A stretch of DNA of 64,000 nt, taken from the NCBI GenBank assembly GCA_945878865.1, contig CAMCUD010000018.1, forward strand, positions 1 through 64,000, given 5' to 3'. Below, piece by piece: positions 25,538 through 34,551 of this stretch. The stretch's first letter is position 1. Each line of letters begins with the position of its first letter. Below the pieces are notes generated by a model that was not told the DNA's origin, searched no databases, and saw only the letters and a program-made list of their open reading frames with translations. The position numbers and the translations under genes are program-made. Source of the stretch: Bifidobacterium breve. Lineage in GTDB: Bacteria > Actinomycetota > Thermoleophilia > Solirubrobacterales > Solirubrobacteraceae.

Positions 25538-27115
25538 GTGACGCCACTGCCATCGGGGCTGCAGACGTGGATGGGTGAGCACCCTGCGCGGGCCCTCATG
25601 CTCACCCTCGCGGCTGTGGCCGGCCAGACCCTCCTGGCCGCGGTGGCCGCGACCCTCCTCGCGGGCGCCGCGGCCCAGGAGGCTGCCGTCGCGGCGGCGG
25701 GCATCGGCCTGGTGCTCTCTGCCGAGACCGCGCTCGCCGCGGTGCGGATGCGTCGGGCGATGCGCCCGGCCCGTTCGTGGCTGTTCGCGGCGGAAGGCGC
25801 TGCGGTCGCCGGGGAGGCGTGGTGCGCGCTGGTGCGCCTGCCCCGCATGGCGGGGGACCGCATCGGCGTGCTGGCCACCGTGATCGCGGCGGCGGCCTCG
25901 GCCGTGGTCGTGGCGGTCGCCGCCGGCTGGACTTCGGCCGATCTCCCCGCGCTGATCGCGGTCGCGGCGGCCCTGTCGATCCTCATGGCGCTCCTGCGCT
26001 TCCTCGGAGCCGAGTTCGCGCTGCGGCCGGCGCTGCGCCGGGTCTGCGACGACCTCGCGCCTGGAGCTCCGCTCGCGGGGGCCGGCGTCTCCCTGCGGCT
26101 CCGTCTGCTGATCGCGCTCCTCGCGATGAATGTCATGACCGCGTTGATCGTGGGCACGACGGCGTCCGGCGGCACGAGTGGGGGCACCGGCACGGGACTC
26201 GTCGTCGCCGTCGGCGCCGGGCTGCTCTGCTCGCTGGGGGTGTCGTTGCTGCTGGCACGATCAGTCGTCGAGCCGCTCCTCGGGCTCCGCGACGCCGCGG
26301 ATCGCGTCACTGGCGGTGTGCTGGACGTGCACGCCGCGGTGCTCGCCGGTGACGAGACCGGCGAGCTGGCCGTTGCGCTGAACCGCATGCTGCTGGGACT
26401 GCGCGAACGCGCGGGGCTCCGGAACGCCCTGGGGCGCTATGTGCCCGGCGAGGTCGCCGACCGGCTCGCGGCTGAGGGCGGGCGCCTCCCGGCCGAGGAC
26501 GTCGACCTCACGGTGGTGTTCCTCGACGTTCGCGGGTTCACCGCGCTCAGCGAGCGCGTCAGCGGGGTGGAGCTGGCCGGGCGGCTCAACCGGCTGTTCG
26601 AGCGGGTCGTGCCCATCATCGAGCGGCATGGGGGGCACGCGAACAAGTTCGTCGGGGACGGGCTGCTCGCGGTCTTCGGCAGTCCGCGCCCGTTGGAGCG
26701 ACACGCCGATGCCGCGGTGGCGGCGGTGCTCGAGATCATCGAAGGCGCCCCTGAGGGCGAGCTCCCGCTCTGCGCCGGCGTGAACTCGGGGCGCGCGCTG
26801 GTCGCGACGATCGGCGGCGGAGCGCGGCTGGACTTCACGGTGCTGGGCGACGTCGTCAACACGGCCGCGCGGGTGCAGGCGGCGACGCGCGAGACGGGGG
26901 ACCCGGTCCTCATCACCGAGGCCGTCGTGGAGCGCCTGGCTGGGGGCGCTCGGGGCTGGGCGCCCCGCCCCGCGGTGCCCCTACGGGGGAAGGCGCGCCC
27001 GGTCCTCCTCTTCGGCTACGAGCTGTGGCGGTCGCCGGCCGCATGTGATAGATACAGTCAGGTCGGTATGTTTATTGGTCGCAATCCGGCTCGCCGGGAG
27101 GACACATGGACTTGA
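25538..27115 (+). CDS. Membrane class III adenylate cyclase with HAMP domain
   Basis: A 525-residue cyclase of the mycobacterial Rv1318c type: about six transmembrane helices (20-240), a HAMP linker (about 240-292), then a class III catalytic domain (about 318-500). Metal-binding D330 and D374, adenine-selecting K370 (NKFVGDG), and transition-state N441 and R445 (VVNTAAR) are all present, so cAMP synthesis is expected. GTG start at 25538. The C-terminal 25 codons run through the next operator and overlap the following dehydrogenase gene by 10 nt; no earlier stop exists in frame. A cyclase inside a lipid-catabolic regulon is unusual. Confidence 0.9.
   Translation: MTPLPSGLQTWMGEHPARALMLTLAAVAGQTLLAAVAATLLAGAAAQEAAVAAAGIGLVLSAETALAAVRMRRAMRPARSWLFAAEGAAVAGEAWCALVRLPRMAGDRIGVLATVIAAAASAVVVAVAAGWTSADLPALIAVAAALSILMALLRFLGAEFALRPALRRVCDDLAPGAPLAGAGVSLRLRLLIALLAMNVMTALIVGTTASGGTSGGTGTGLVVAVGAGLLCSLGVSLLLARSVVEPLLGLRDAADRVTGGVLDVHAAVLAGDETGELAVALNRMLLGLRERAGLRNALGRYVPGEVADRLAAEGGRLPAEDVDLTVVFLDVRGFTALSERVSGVELAGRLNRLFERVVPIIERHGGHANKFVGDGLLAVFGSPRPLERHADAAVAAVLEIIEGAPEGELPLCAGVNSGRALVATIGGGARLDFTVLGDVVNTAARVQAATRETGDPVLITEAVVERLAGGARGWAPRPAVPLRGKARPVLLFGYELWRSPAACDRYSQVGMFIGRNPARREDTWT
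27052..27069. promoter_or_regulatory. Repeat operator site 5 (inside the cyclase 3' end, upstream of acyl-CoA dehydrogenase)
   Basis: Arms ATACAGTC (27052-27059) and GTCGGTAT (27062-27069), 2-nt spacer, continuing into GTTT as in other copies. It lies within the last codons of the cyclase and 36 nt upstream of the dehydrogenase ATG. Confidence 0.7.
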
Positions 27116-28302
27116 AGGACACCCCAGACCAGGCCGCGTACCGCCAACGCGTGCGCGCGTGGATCGAGGAGCATCGCCACGAGGCGCCCGAGCTGAGCAG
27201 CGGCTTGCACGCCGCAGACCCCACGGCATTCCGCACGTGGCAGGGCACGCTCGCGGACGCCGGCCTCGTGGGCATCACGTGGCCGAAGGAGTTCGGCGGC
27301 GCCGGCCTCGGCCCGATCGAGCAGGTCATCGTCTCGACCGAGCTGCGCCGCGCGGGCTGTCCGGGCATCGTCGACCACATCGCGGTCGGCAACATCGGGC
27401 CGACGATCTTCACGTACGGCAGTTCTGCGCAGCAGGAGCGCTACCTCGGGCCGCTGCTCCACGGCGACGAAGGGTGGTGCCAGCTCTTCAGTGAGCCGGC
27501 GGCGGGCTCCGACCTCGCAGGCATCACGACGCGCGCCGTCGCCCAGGACGACGGGACGTGGCGGGTCACCGGACAGAAGGTGTGGACCACGATGGCGCAG
27601 TTTGCCGACTACGGCATGCTGCTGGCGCGGACCGACCCCGACGTGCCCAAGCACCGCGGGCTGACGATGTTCCTCATCGACATGCGCGCGGCCGGAGTGA
27701 CGGTCCGACCGCTGCGCCAGATCTCTGGGGCGGCGCACTTCAACGAGGTCTTCCTCGACGACGTCGAGCTGCCGGCCGACGCCGTGCTCGGGCCGGTCGA
27801 CGGTGGCTGGGGCGTGGCGATGACGACGCTGATGTTCGAGCGTCTCGCCCTGCTCGCGGCCTTCGAGGAGCTCGGCTGGAGCGCGGAGGACTTCGTGGAG
27901 CCAGTCGCCGATCTCCCGGCGATGGGCGACGCGCACGTGCGTCAGCGCATCGCAGAGCTCACGACCGAGCTGCTGTCGCTGCGCTACTCGGCGTACCGCA
28001 CGCTGACGGCGCTCTCGCGCGGTGACGTCCCCGGGCCGGAGGCCGGGCTCGGGAAGATCGCGATCATCAACGCCGGCGTGCAGGCCAGCGAGCTCATCGT
28101 CGACCTGCTCGGACCGGCGGCGATCGACGGCCGCTGGGGTGACCTCGCCATGGAGATGCCCGGTCTGCGCTCAGGCGGAGGCACCGAGGAGATCCTGCGC
28201 ACGACCGTCGGCGATCGGGTGCTCGGGCTGCCCCCCGAGCCGCGTGTCGACAAGGACGTGCCGTTCAGCGAACTGACGACCGGAAAGGCGGTGGCGGCAT
28301 GA
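27106..28302 (+). CDS. Acyl-CoA dehydrogenase (FadE type), alpha partner
   Basis: A 398-residue FAD-dependent acyl-CoA dehydrogenase introducing an alpha-beta double bond into an acyl-CoA. Family blocks present: WPKEFGGAG near 60-68, FSEPAAGSDLA, the W-T-T-M-A-Q-F-A-D segment and the C-terminal SGGGTEEILR. ATG 27106, SD-like GGGAGGA upstream. It is followed with 4-nt overlap by a second, more divergent dehydrogenase; such adjacent pairs in actinobacteria (for example FadE28/FadE29) form alpha2-beta2 heterotetramers used on steroid side chains and CoA-linked rings. Head of a five-gene operon under operator 5. Confidence 0.92.
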   Translation: MDLKDTPDQAAYRQRVRAWIEEHRHEAPELSSGLHAADPTAFRTWQGTLADAGLVGITWPKEFGGAGLGPIEQVIVSTELRRAGCPGIVDHIAVGNIGPTIFTYGSSAQQERYLGPLLHGDEGWCQLFSEPAAGSDLAGITTRAVAQDDGTWRVTGQKVWTTMAQFADYGMLLARTDPDVPKHRGLTMFLIDMRAAGVTVRPLRQISGAAHFNEVFLDDVELPADAVLGPVDGGWGVAMTTLMFERLALLAAFEELGWSAEDFVEPVADLPAMGDAHVRQRIAELTTELLSLRYSAYRTLTALSRGDVPGPEAGLGKIAIINAGVQASELIVDLLGPAAIDGRWGDLAMEMPGLRSGGGTEEILRTTVGDRVLGLPPEPRVDKDVPFSELTTGKAVAA

Positions 28303-29453
28303 ACTTCGGGCTCTCCGAGGAGCAGGAGCTCCTGCGAGACACCGCGCGCGACGCGCTCGAGCGTCTGGACACCATCGCGTCGGCACGGGAGGCACTCGAC
28401 GGCGTGGACCTGCTCGACAGCTGGTCGACGGCGGCCGAGGCGGGCTGGGCCGGCCTGGTCATCGACGAGGAGCACGGCGGAGCCGGGCTGGGCGTCTTCG
28501 ACGCCATGCTCGTGCACGAGGAGCTGGGCCGCCGCCTGACGGGGACAGGGCTGCTCGGGCACGTCACCGCGACGGGGCTGCTGAACGCCGCGGCGCAGGA
28601 CGAGCGCGTGGCCACGATCCTTCCCGCCCTCGCGGCCGGGGAGCGCCGTGCGGCGATGACGCTGGCCCGCCCGCCCCGCGACGACGACGAGGGGTGGACG
28701 CTCGACGCGCCGGTTCCCGGCGGAGGCCGTGCGTCGCTGCCCGCCGCGGACGCCGGCGGCGCCCTGAGCGGGACAGTCGCGCTACACCCCGAGCTCCCCG
28801 GGGCCGACGTCGTCGTCGTGGTCGCGACGGGACCGAGTGGCCGGGTCGGCGCCTACCTCGTCGACACCGCGGCTCCAGGGGTGCAGATCACCGAGGTGGT
28901 GCACGGTGACGCGACGCGCCCGCTCGGCACGCTCGAGCTGCGGCAGGCGGCCTCGACGCCGCTGCAGGCGGATGAGGGGGACCTCGCGCGCGCCTGGTAC
29001 ACGGGGCAGGCGCTGCTGGCGGCGGAGGCGCTCGGGGTCTGCCAGGCGACGCTGGACCTCGGGGTGGCCTACGCGAAGGAGCGCCACGCGTTCGGCCGGC
29101 CGATCGGGTCCTACCAGGCCGTCAAGCACCAACTCGTGGAGATCCTCCGGCGGATCGACCTCACGCGCAACCTGTGCTTCTTCGCTGGGTACGCCGCCGA
29201 TTCGTCGCCCGGCGAGTTCGCGCTCGCCGCGAGCTCCGCGCGCTTCGCGGGGGAGCAGGGCGCCGACTACGCGACGCGCACCTGCATCGCCGTCCATGGC
29301 GGCATCGGATCGACGTGGGAGCACGACGCGCCCCTCTTCTGGCGCAGGGCCCAGCTGTCACGCCGCCTGCTGGGCGGCGTCGAGGACGCCGGCGACAGGG
29401 TCGCCGGGGAGATCATCACGACCGCTCGCGACCGGGTCGCGGCGGCGGCCTGA
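28299..29453 (+). CDS. Acyl-CoA dehydrogenase, beta partner
   Basis: A 384-residue acyl-CoA dehydrogenase homologue that starts in the stop of the preceding dehydrogenase gene. It has the FadE27/FadE29-like C-terminal block AVHGGIGSTWEHDAPLFWRRA and the helical segment YAKERHAFGRPIGSYQAVKH, but the central beta domain is short and degenerate (Pro/Gly/Ala rich, lacking the usual FSEPxAGSD block). This asymmetry supports a heteromeric enzyme in which the two chains share FAD and catalytic residues. Role inferred: dehydrogenation of a bulky acyl-CoA. Confidence 0.9.
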   Translation: MNFGLSEEQELLRDTARDALERLDTIASAREALDGVDLLDSWSTAAEAGWAGLVIDEEHGGAGLGVFDAMLVHEELGRRLTGTGLLGHVTATGLLNAAAQDERVATILPALAAGERRAAMTLARPPRDDDEGWTLDAPVPGGGRASLPAADAGGALSGTVALHPELPGADVVVVVATGPSGRVGAYLVDTAAPGVQITEVVHGDATRPLGTLELRQAASTPLQADEGDLARAWYTGQALLAAEALGVCQATLDLGVAYAKERHAFGRPIGSYQAVKHQLVEILRRIDLTRNLCFFAGYAADSSPGEFALAASSARFAGEQGADYATRTCIAVHGGIGSTWEHDAPLFWRRAQLSRRLLGGVEDAGDRVAGEIITTARDRVAAAA

Positions 29454-29473
29454 CCGGCCACCGAAAGGACACC

Positions 29474-30328
29474 ATGAGCACCACGGAGACCCAGTTCAAC
29501 GCCGACGCGATCGGCGTTCCCAGTGACCCTGTCGAGTTCGAGGTCACGCGCGAGCGCATCGTGCAGTACGCCGAGGCGACGAACGACACGCTCACCCCGC
29601 ACGCCGAGGGCATCTACGCGCCGCCGGTGTTCGCCGTCGTCCCTGCGTTCGAGGTCCTCGCCCCGACGATGGCCGAGGTGATCCCGCCCGAGCTGCTCAT
29701 GATGGGGGTCCACGGCGAGCAGGACTTCCGCTTCCACCGCCCGATCGAGCCCGGCATGACGCTCGTGACCCGGGCGACCCCCATCGGGTTCGCCGCACGG
29801 TCGTCGGGCGTCACCGTCACCGTTCGCGGGCAGACCACCCTGCCGGACGGCACCCCGATCGTCGACCAGGACATGACGTCGTTCGTGCGGGGCGCGACGT
29901 CTGCGACGTCCGTGGGCGAGACCGCCGCCGACCACGCCTTCGACGAGGCGCTGCGCCGGACCGAACCGGACGCGACGGTCGTGCAGCAGTTCGACGCCGA
30001 CCAGACGTACCGGTACGCCGAGGCGTCGGGGGACCCGATGCCGATCCACCTCGACGAGGATGTCGCCAAGGCGATGGGCCTGCCCGGGATCATCATCCAC
30101 GGGCTGTGCACGATGGCGTTCTGCTCGCGTGCGGTCATCGAGACGGCGTGCCCGGAGAACCCGACGCGGCTGCGTCGCCTCGCGGTGCGGTTCAGCAAGG
30201 TCGTGCAGCCGGAGCAGGAGATCATCACGTCCCTGTGGCGGACGGGGCCGGGGGAGTTGCGGTTCGAGACGTCCCTGGTCGGCGGCGCGCCCGTCATCAA
30301 GGACGGGCTCGCGGAGATCGCCGGCTAG
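29474..30328 (+). CDS. MaoC-family enoyl-CoA hydratase (double hotdog)
   Basis: A 284-residue two-hotdog MaoC protein that hydrates an enoyl-CoA. The N-terminal hotdog (to about 150) is a degenerate structural repeat; the C-terminal hotdog carries the hydratase-2 motif with the catalytic pair D187 and H192 (SGDPMPIHLD) and a downstream IIHGLCTMA. The ATG at 29474, with AAAGGA upstream and a 20-nt gap from the previous stop, is preferred; the longer open frame overlaps the dehydrogenase gene. In the operon it would act directly after the dehydrogenase pair. Confidence 0.92.
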   Translation: MSTTETQFNADAIGVPSDPVEFEVTRERIVQYAEATNDTLTPHAEGIYAPPVFAVVPAFEVLAPTMAEVIPPELLMMGVHGEQDFRFHRPIEPGMTLVTRATPIGFAARSSGVTVTVRGQTTLPDGTPIVDQDMTSFVRGATSATSVGETAADHAFDEALRRTEPDATVVQQFDADQTYRYAEASGDPMPIHLDEDVAKAMGLPGIIIHGLCTMAFCSRAVIETACPENPTRLRRLAVRFSKVVQPEQEIITSLWRTGPGELRFETSLVGGAPVIKDGLAEIAG

Positions 30329-30331
30329 CCG

Positions 30332-31939
30332 ATGCGTCGCAGCCTGCGTCGACTGGAGATCAACGCCCGTGCGTTCCGTGCGCTGGCGGCCTCGGGCCTG
30401 CTCGGCCCGGTGCCGCCGCGCGCGGTGCCCGGTGTTGTCCGCGCGCTGCGGCGCTGGGGCCCGGCCGCCGGTCTGGCCGCCCAGGCCTCCGCGCGGTACG
30501 GGGATCGCACCGCGCTCATCGACGATCGCGGTTCGCTGACCTACCGGGACCTGGACGAGCGCTCGAGCGCGCTCGCCGCAGCCTGGCGCGCCGACGGGCT
30601 CGGCGCGGGAGACGGGATCGGAATCCTCTGCCGCAACCACCGGTACTTCGTCGACGCGATGCTGGCGACGTGGAAGCTCGGCGGGCGCGGGGTCTACCTC
30701 AACACCTCGTTCGCCGGCCCGCAGTTGTGCGACGTGCTGCGCCGGGAGGACGTCGAGTTCGTGGTGTGTGACGAGGAGCACCTCCCGCTGCTGGCCGGTG
30801 CGGCCGGCGTGAGGCGTGCCGTCGGATGGTGCGCATCGGACGCCTGTGACGTTCCTACGGTCGACGCCCTGATCGCGGCGCACGAGGGTGCCGAGCCGGA
30901 CCCACCCGAACGCGAGGGCAGCGTCGTCATGCTCACGAGCGGGACGACCGGCACGCCGAAGGGCGCCCCGCGGCCGGCGCCCCGATCGATCGTGACGGTC
31001 GGCGCGCTGCTCGACCGCATTCCGCTGCGCGGCGACGAGCCGATGCTCCTCGGCGCGCCGATGTTCCACGCCTGGGGCTTCACGCACGCCTCCTTGGCGA
31101 TCGCGCTGGGCGCGCCGCTCGTCATCACGCCGCGATTCGATCCGCTGTGGGCCGTCCGCGCGGCCGCGTCGCATCGCTGCACGACGCTCGTGCTCGTCCC
31201 GGTGATGCTCAAGCGGATCCTGGATCTCGGAGACGCGGAACTCGCACGGCACGATCTGTCGGCGGTCCGGATCATCGGTACCGGCGGGTCGGCGCTGACG
31301 GCCGAATGCGCACGGCGCACGAGCGAGCGCTTCGGCGACGTGCTGCACAACCTGTACGGCTCGACGGAGGTGTCGGTCGCGACGATCGCGACGCCGCGCG
31401 ACCTCCGCGAGGCGCCGGGCTGTGCCGGCCGTCCGGTGCTGGGGACGGAGGTGCGGCTCTACGACGAGGACGGCCTGCGGCTGCACCGGCCCGGAGAGAT
31501 CGGCGGCATCTACGTGCGCGGCGACTTGTCGTTCGAGGGGTACACCGACGGGGGAACCAAGCGCGAGATCGACGGCCTGCTGTCCTCCGGCGACCTGGGA
31601 TATCTCGACGAGGAGGGGCGGCTGTTCGTCGTCGGCCGGGACGACGACATGATCGTGTCCGGGGCCGAGAACGTCTTCCCGCAGGAGGTGGAGGAGCTGC
31701 TGCTCGCCCATGAGGCGATCGCCGACGCGGCCGTCGTCGGCGTCCCGGACGAGGAGTTCGGGCAGCGGCTGCGCGCGTACGTCGTCCCGGCGGGGGAGCC
31801 CCTGTCCGCCGACGACGTGCGCGACCATGTGCGGGCCGGCCTCGCCTCGTTCAAGGTCCCGCGCGACGTCGTGTTCATCGACGAGCTGCCGCGCAACCCG
31901 ACGGGCAAGGTCCTCAAGCGCGAGCTGGCCGGCAGGTGA
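30332..31939 (+). CDS. Acyl-CoA synthetase (FadD type)
   Basis: A 535-residue AMP-forming ligase that activates a carboxylic acid to its CoA thioester. The phosphate-binding loop TSGTTGTPKG, the A5-type YGSTEVS, the SGDLGYLDEEGRL hinge region and the C-terminal catalytic lysine in PTGKVLKREL are all present. The N-terminal 40 residues are basic, as in mycobacterial long-chain FadD proteins. It starts 3 nt after the MaoC stop and its own stop overlaps the aldehyde dehydrogenase start. Substrate chain not readable. Confidence 0.93.
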   Translation: MRRSLRRLEINARAFRALAASGLLGPVPPRAVPGVVRALRRWGPAAGLAAQASARYGDRTALIDDRGSLTYRDLDERSSALAAAWRADGLGAGDGIGILCRNHRYFVDAMLATWKLGGRGVYLNTSFAGPQLCDVLRREDVEFVVCDEEHLPLLAGAAGVRRAVGWCASDACDVPTVDALIAAHEGAEPDPPEREGSVVMLTSGTTGTPKGAPRPAPRSIVTVGALLDRIPLRGDEPMLLGAPMFHAWGFTHASLAIALGAPLVITPRFDPLWAVRAAASHRCTTLVLVPVMLKRILDLGDAELARHDLSAVRIIGTGGSALTAECARRTSERFGDVLHNLYGSTEVSVATIATPRDLREAPGCAGRPVLGTEVRLYDEDGLRLHRPGEIGGIYVRGDLSFEGYTDGGTKREIDGLLSSGDLGYLDEEGRLFVVGRDDDMIVSGAENVFPQEVEELLLAHEAIADAAVVGVPDEEFGQRLRAYVVPAGEPLSADDVRDHVRAGLASFKVPRDVVFIDELPRNPTGKVLKRELAGR

Positions 31940-33399
31940 GCGTCGTGGAGGCCGCTGCGCGCGCACGGACCGCGCAGGCGGCGTGGGCTGCGAAGGGAGT
32001 GCGGGACCGGTGTGAGGTGCTCCGGCGGATGGCCCGCTGGGTGGGCGAGCACGCCGACGACCTCGCGGACGTCATCGTCGCCGAGACCGGCAAGGCACGC
32101 GACGACGCGGTGATCGCCGAGCTCGGCTACACGCTGCAGGCCCTCGCGTTCTGGGCGCGCCGGGCGCCGGGCTGGCTCGCCGACGAGCGGGTCCGGTGGG
32201 CGGGACCCGCGCTGGTGGGCAGGCGGCTGTCGGTTCGCCACGTGCCCCTCGGTCTCGTGGGGGTCATCGCGCCCTGGAACTACCCGCTCGCCAACGCGCT
32301 GGGCGACGTCATCCCCGCGCTGACTGCGGGCAACGCCGTGCTGCTCAAGCCCTCGGAGCACACGCCGCGCACCGCGCGGCTGGCCGCCGACGGGCTGCGC
32401 GCGTGTGGGCTGCCCGACGGAGTGCTGGAGGTCGTGACTGGCGCGGGTGAGGCGGGGGCTGCGGTCGTCGACGCCGTCGACATGGTGATGTTCACCGGCT
32501 CGACCGCGACGGGTCGTGCCGTGGCCGAGCGCGCCGGCCGCCGGCTCATCCCGGCGTCGTTGGAGCTGGGTGGCAAGGACCCGATGCTCGTCCTCGCGGA
32601 CGCCGACCTCGAGCGCGCGGCGAACACCGCGGTCTACTACGCGATGCAGAACGCAGGGCAGACGTGCTTGTCGATCGAGCGGGTGCTCGTCGAGGACGCC
32701 GTGCACGATCGGTTCGCGGCGCTGGTGGCCGAGCGCGTCGCCGCGCTGCGGACGGGGCGCCCTGGGGGCCTGGGCGCTGTGGACGTCGGCGGCCTGAGCG
32801 CCCCGGGGCAGATCGAGATCGTCGAGGCGCACGTCGCCGACGCGGTGGCGCAGGGCGCGGCGGTGATGTGCGGCGGACACCGGATCACGGGCCCGGGTGA
32901 CCTGTACGCGCCGACGGTGCTGACCAGCGTGACGCCCGCGATGCGCTGCATGCGCGAGGAGACCTTCGGCCCGCTGCTACCCATCATGCGCGTCGCCGAT
33001 GTGGACGAGGCCGTGGCGGTGGCGAACGACTCGCCGTATGGCCTTGCGGCGTCGGTGTTCACACGCAGCGCGCGGCGCGGCGAGGCGGTCGCCGCGCGTC
33101 TGGAGGCCGGCAGCGTGGCCGTCAACGACGCGATGGTGTTCTTCGCCGCGCTCGATCTGCCGATGGGAGGCTGGAAGGACTCCGGTGTCGGATCGCGCCA
33201 CGGCATCGGCGGAATTCGCAAGTACACGCGCGCGCAGTCCGTCGTCGCCGCGTCGCGGCTGCCGCGCCGAGACCTCCATACCTACCCGTACCGTGCGTGG
33301 CGCACCCGCCTGCTGCTCAGCGCGCTCCGGCGGTTGTCCGCTCCTCGCCGAGGGCGACCACGCCTCGCCGCGCCAGGCCGCCGATCTCCCGGTCGCTGA
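31936..33399 (+). CDS. Aldehyde dehydrogenase family protein
   Basis: A 487-residue NAD(P)-dependent aldehyde dehydrogenase. Catalytic Cys244 (GQTCLS), general base Glu210 (LELGGKDP), and the N-terminal-Rossmann PWNYPLA motif are present; the family is the succinate-semialdehyde/fatty-aldehyde type. GTG start overlapping the ligase stop. The final 80 bp overlap the 3' end of the convergent CoA-transferase; the last 35 residues are Arg/Pro rich and do not resemble the family, so the true C-terminal end may be altered. It may oxidise an aldehyde released from the lipid, feeding the adjacent ligase. Confidence 0.9.
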   Translation: MSVVEAAARARTAQAAWAAKGVRDRCEVLRRMARWVGEHADDLADVIVAETGKARDDAVIAELGYTLQALAFWARRAPGWLADERVRWAGPALVGRRLSVRHVPLGLVGVIAPWNYPLANALGDVIPALTAGNAVLLKPSEHTPRTARLAADGLRACGLPDGVLEVVTGAGEAGAAVVDAVDMVMFTGSTATGRAVAERAGRRLIPASLELGGKDPMLVLADADLERAANTAVYYAMQNAGQTCLSIERVLVEDAVHDRFAALVAERVAALRTGRPGGLGAVDVGGLSAPGQIEIVEAHVADAVAQGAAVMCGGHRITGPGDLYAPTVLTSVTPAMRCMREETFGPLLPIMRVADVDEAVAVANDSPYGLAASVFTRSARRGEAVAARLEAGSVAVNDAMVFFAALDLPMGGWKDSGVGSRHGIGGIRKYTRAQSVVAASRLPRRDLHTYPYRAWRTRLLLSALRRLSAPRRGRPRLAAPGRRSPGR

Positions 33400-34551
33400 G
33401 GCCGAGGTCCTGCGCGAGATCTCCTCGGTGTGCTCGCCGAGCAGCGGCGCACGCCGCGCGGGGACGTCGCCGGAGGCGCCGAAGACCAAGGGGGAGGCGG
33501 GCATGAGGTACGTCCCCACGCCCGGGTGGTCGAGCGCCTCCCACATCGGGTGGCCGGCCGCGCAGCGTGGGTCGTCGCGGACGAGCTGGGAGAAGGTCTG
33601 GTAGGGCGCCCACGACACCGCGGTTCCGTCGAACGCGTCGCGGACCTCACCCAGATCGCGCGCCGCGAACCACGGGCGCAGGACGGCGGCGAGGAGGTCC
33701 CGTGCGCGGTAGCGGTCGCTCTCCAGGTCGAGGTCGACATCGACCGCGCGCTCGATGGCGGCGACGGCGTCTGCCAAGCCGGTGGCCTCGCGCAGCGCGG
33801 CCCACTGGCGGGCCGTCAGGGCGACCACCATGACGCGGCGCCCGTCGCGGGTGGCGAAGTCGTGACCGAACGCGCCGTAGAGGTAGTTGCCGTCCTTCGG
33901 CTGGTCCTCGCCCCCGAGCTGCGCCTCGGCGACCCGTCCGAGGTTGCCGACCATCGCGAACGCGACGTCGGAGAGCGCCACACGCACGAGCTGCCCGCGG
34001 CCGTGGGCACGGCGGTGACCCTCGGCGGCCAGGAGCCCGACCGCCGCGTGCAGCCCGAGCGCGATGTCCCACGCGGGAAGCACGCTGTTCAGCGGGTCGG
34101 CCTGGCCGCGGGGCCCGGTCGCGGCGGGGAAGCCGGTCGCGGGGTTCACGGTGTAGTCCACCTCGGAGGTGCCGTCGCGGTTGCCCTGCAGCGCGACCAT
34201 GACGAGGTCCTCCCGGCGGGCACGGAGCCGCTCGTAGGACAGCCACCCGCGTTCCGGGAAGTTCGTCAGCAGCGTCCCGGCCCGCGCGATGAGCTCGCCG
34301 ACCAGCTCCCGGCCCTCGTCTGCCGTCAGGTCGACGGCGAAGGACCGCTTGCCCTTGTTCATCCCGGCCCAGAACAGGCTCTGCCCGCTCGGCGCAAGTG
34401 GCCAGCGGCTGTGGTCCAGCCCCCCTTCGAGCCGGTCGAAGCGGATCACGTCGGCGCCGAGCTGCGCGAGTGTCATCCCGCCCAACGGCGCGGCGACGAA
34501 CGCCGAGCCCTCCACGACGCGTAGTCCGGCGAGGATGCCCGAGCCGCTCAT
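33317..34551 (-). CDS. CaiB/BaiF family CoA-transferase with apparent frameshift
   Basis: A class III (family III) CoA-transferase, moving CoA between acids. Expected length of about 411 residues. The first 378 codons give a normal family protein (VVEGSAFVAAPLGGMTLAQLGADV start, NKGKRSFAVDL, NFPERGWLSYE, and so on to LLGEHTEEI). Immediately afterwards, near 33417-33418, the frame shifts: the expected ending LAQDLGLSDREIGGLARRGVV is encoded in the next frame and stops at 33317, while the unshifted frame runs on to 32977 as Arg-rich non-homologous sequence antisense to the aldehyde dehydrogenase. One missing base explains this. It could be an assembly error or a real lesion. The start overlaps the stop of the CitE-MaoC gene by 4 nt. 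Confidence 0.85.

Noticed and set aside
29267-31966. 899-codon minus-strand frame across hydratase and ligase genes
   Set aside because: Antisense to three motif-rich genes with overlapping operon structure.
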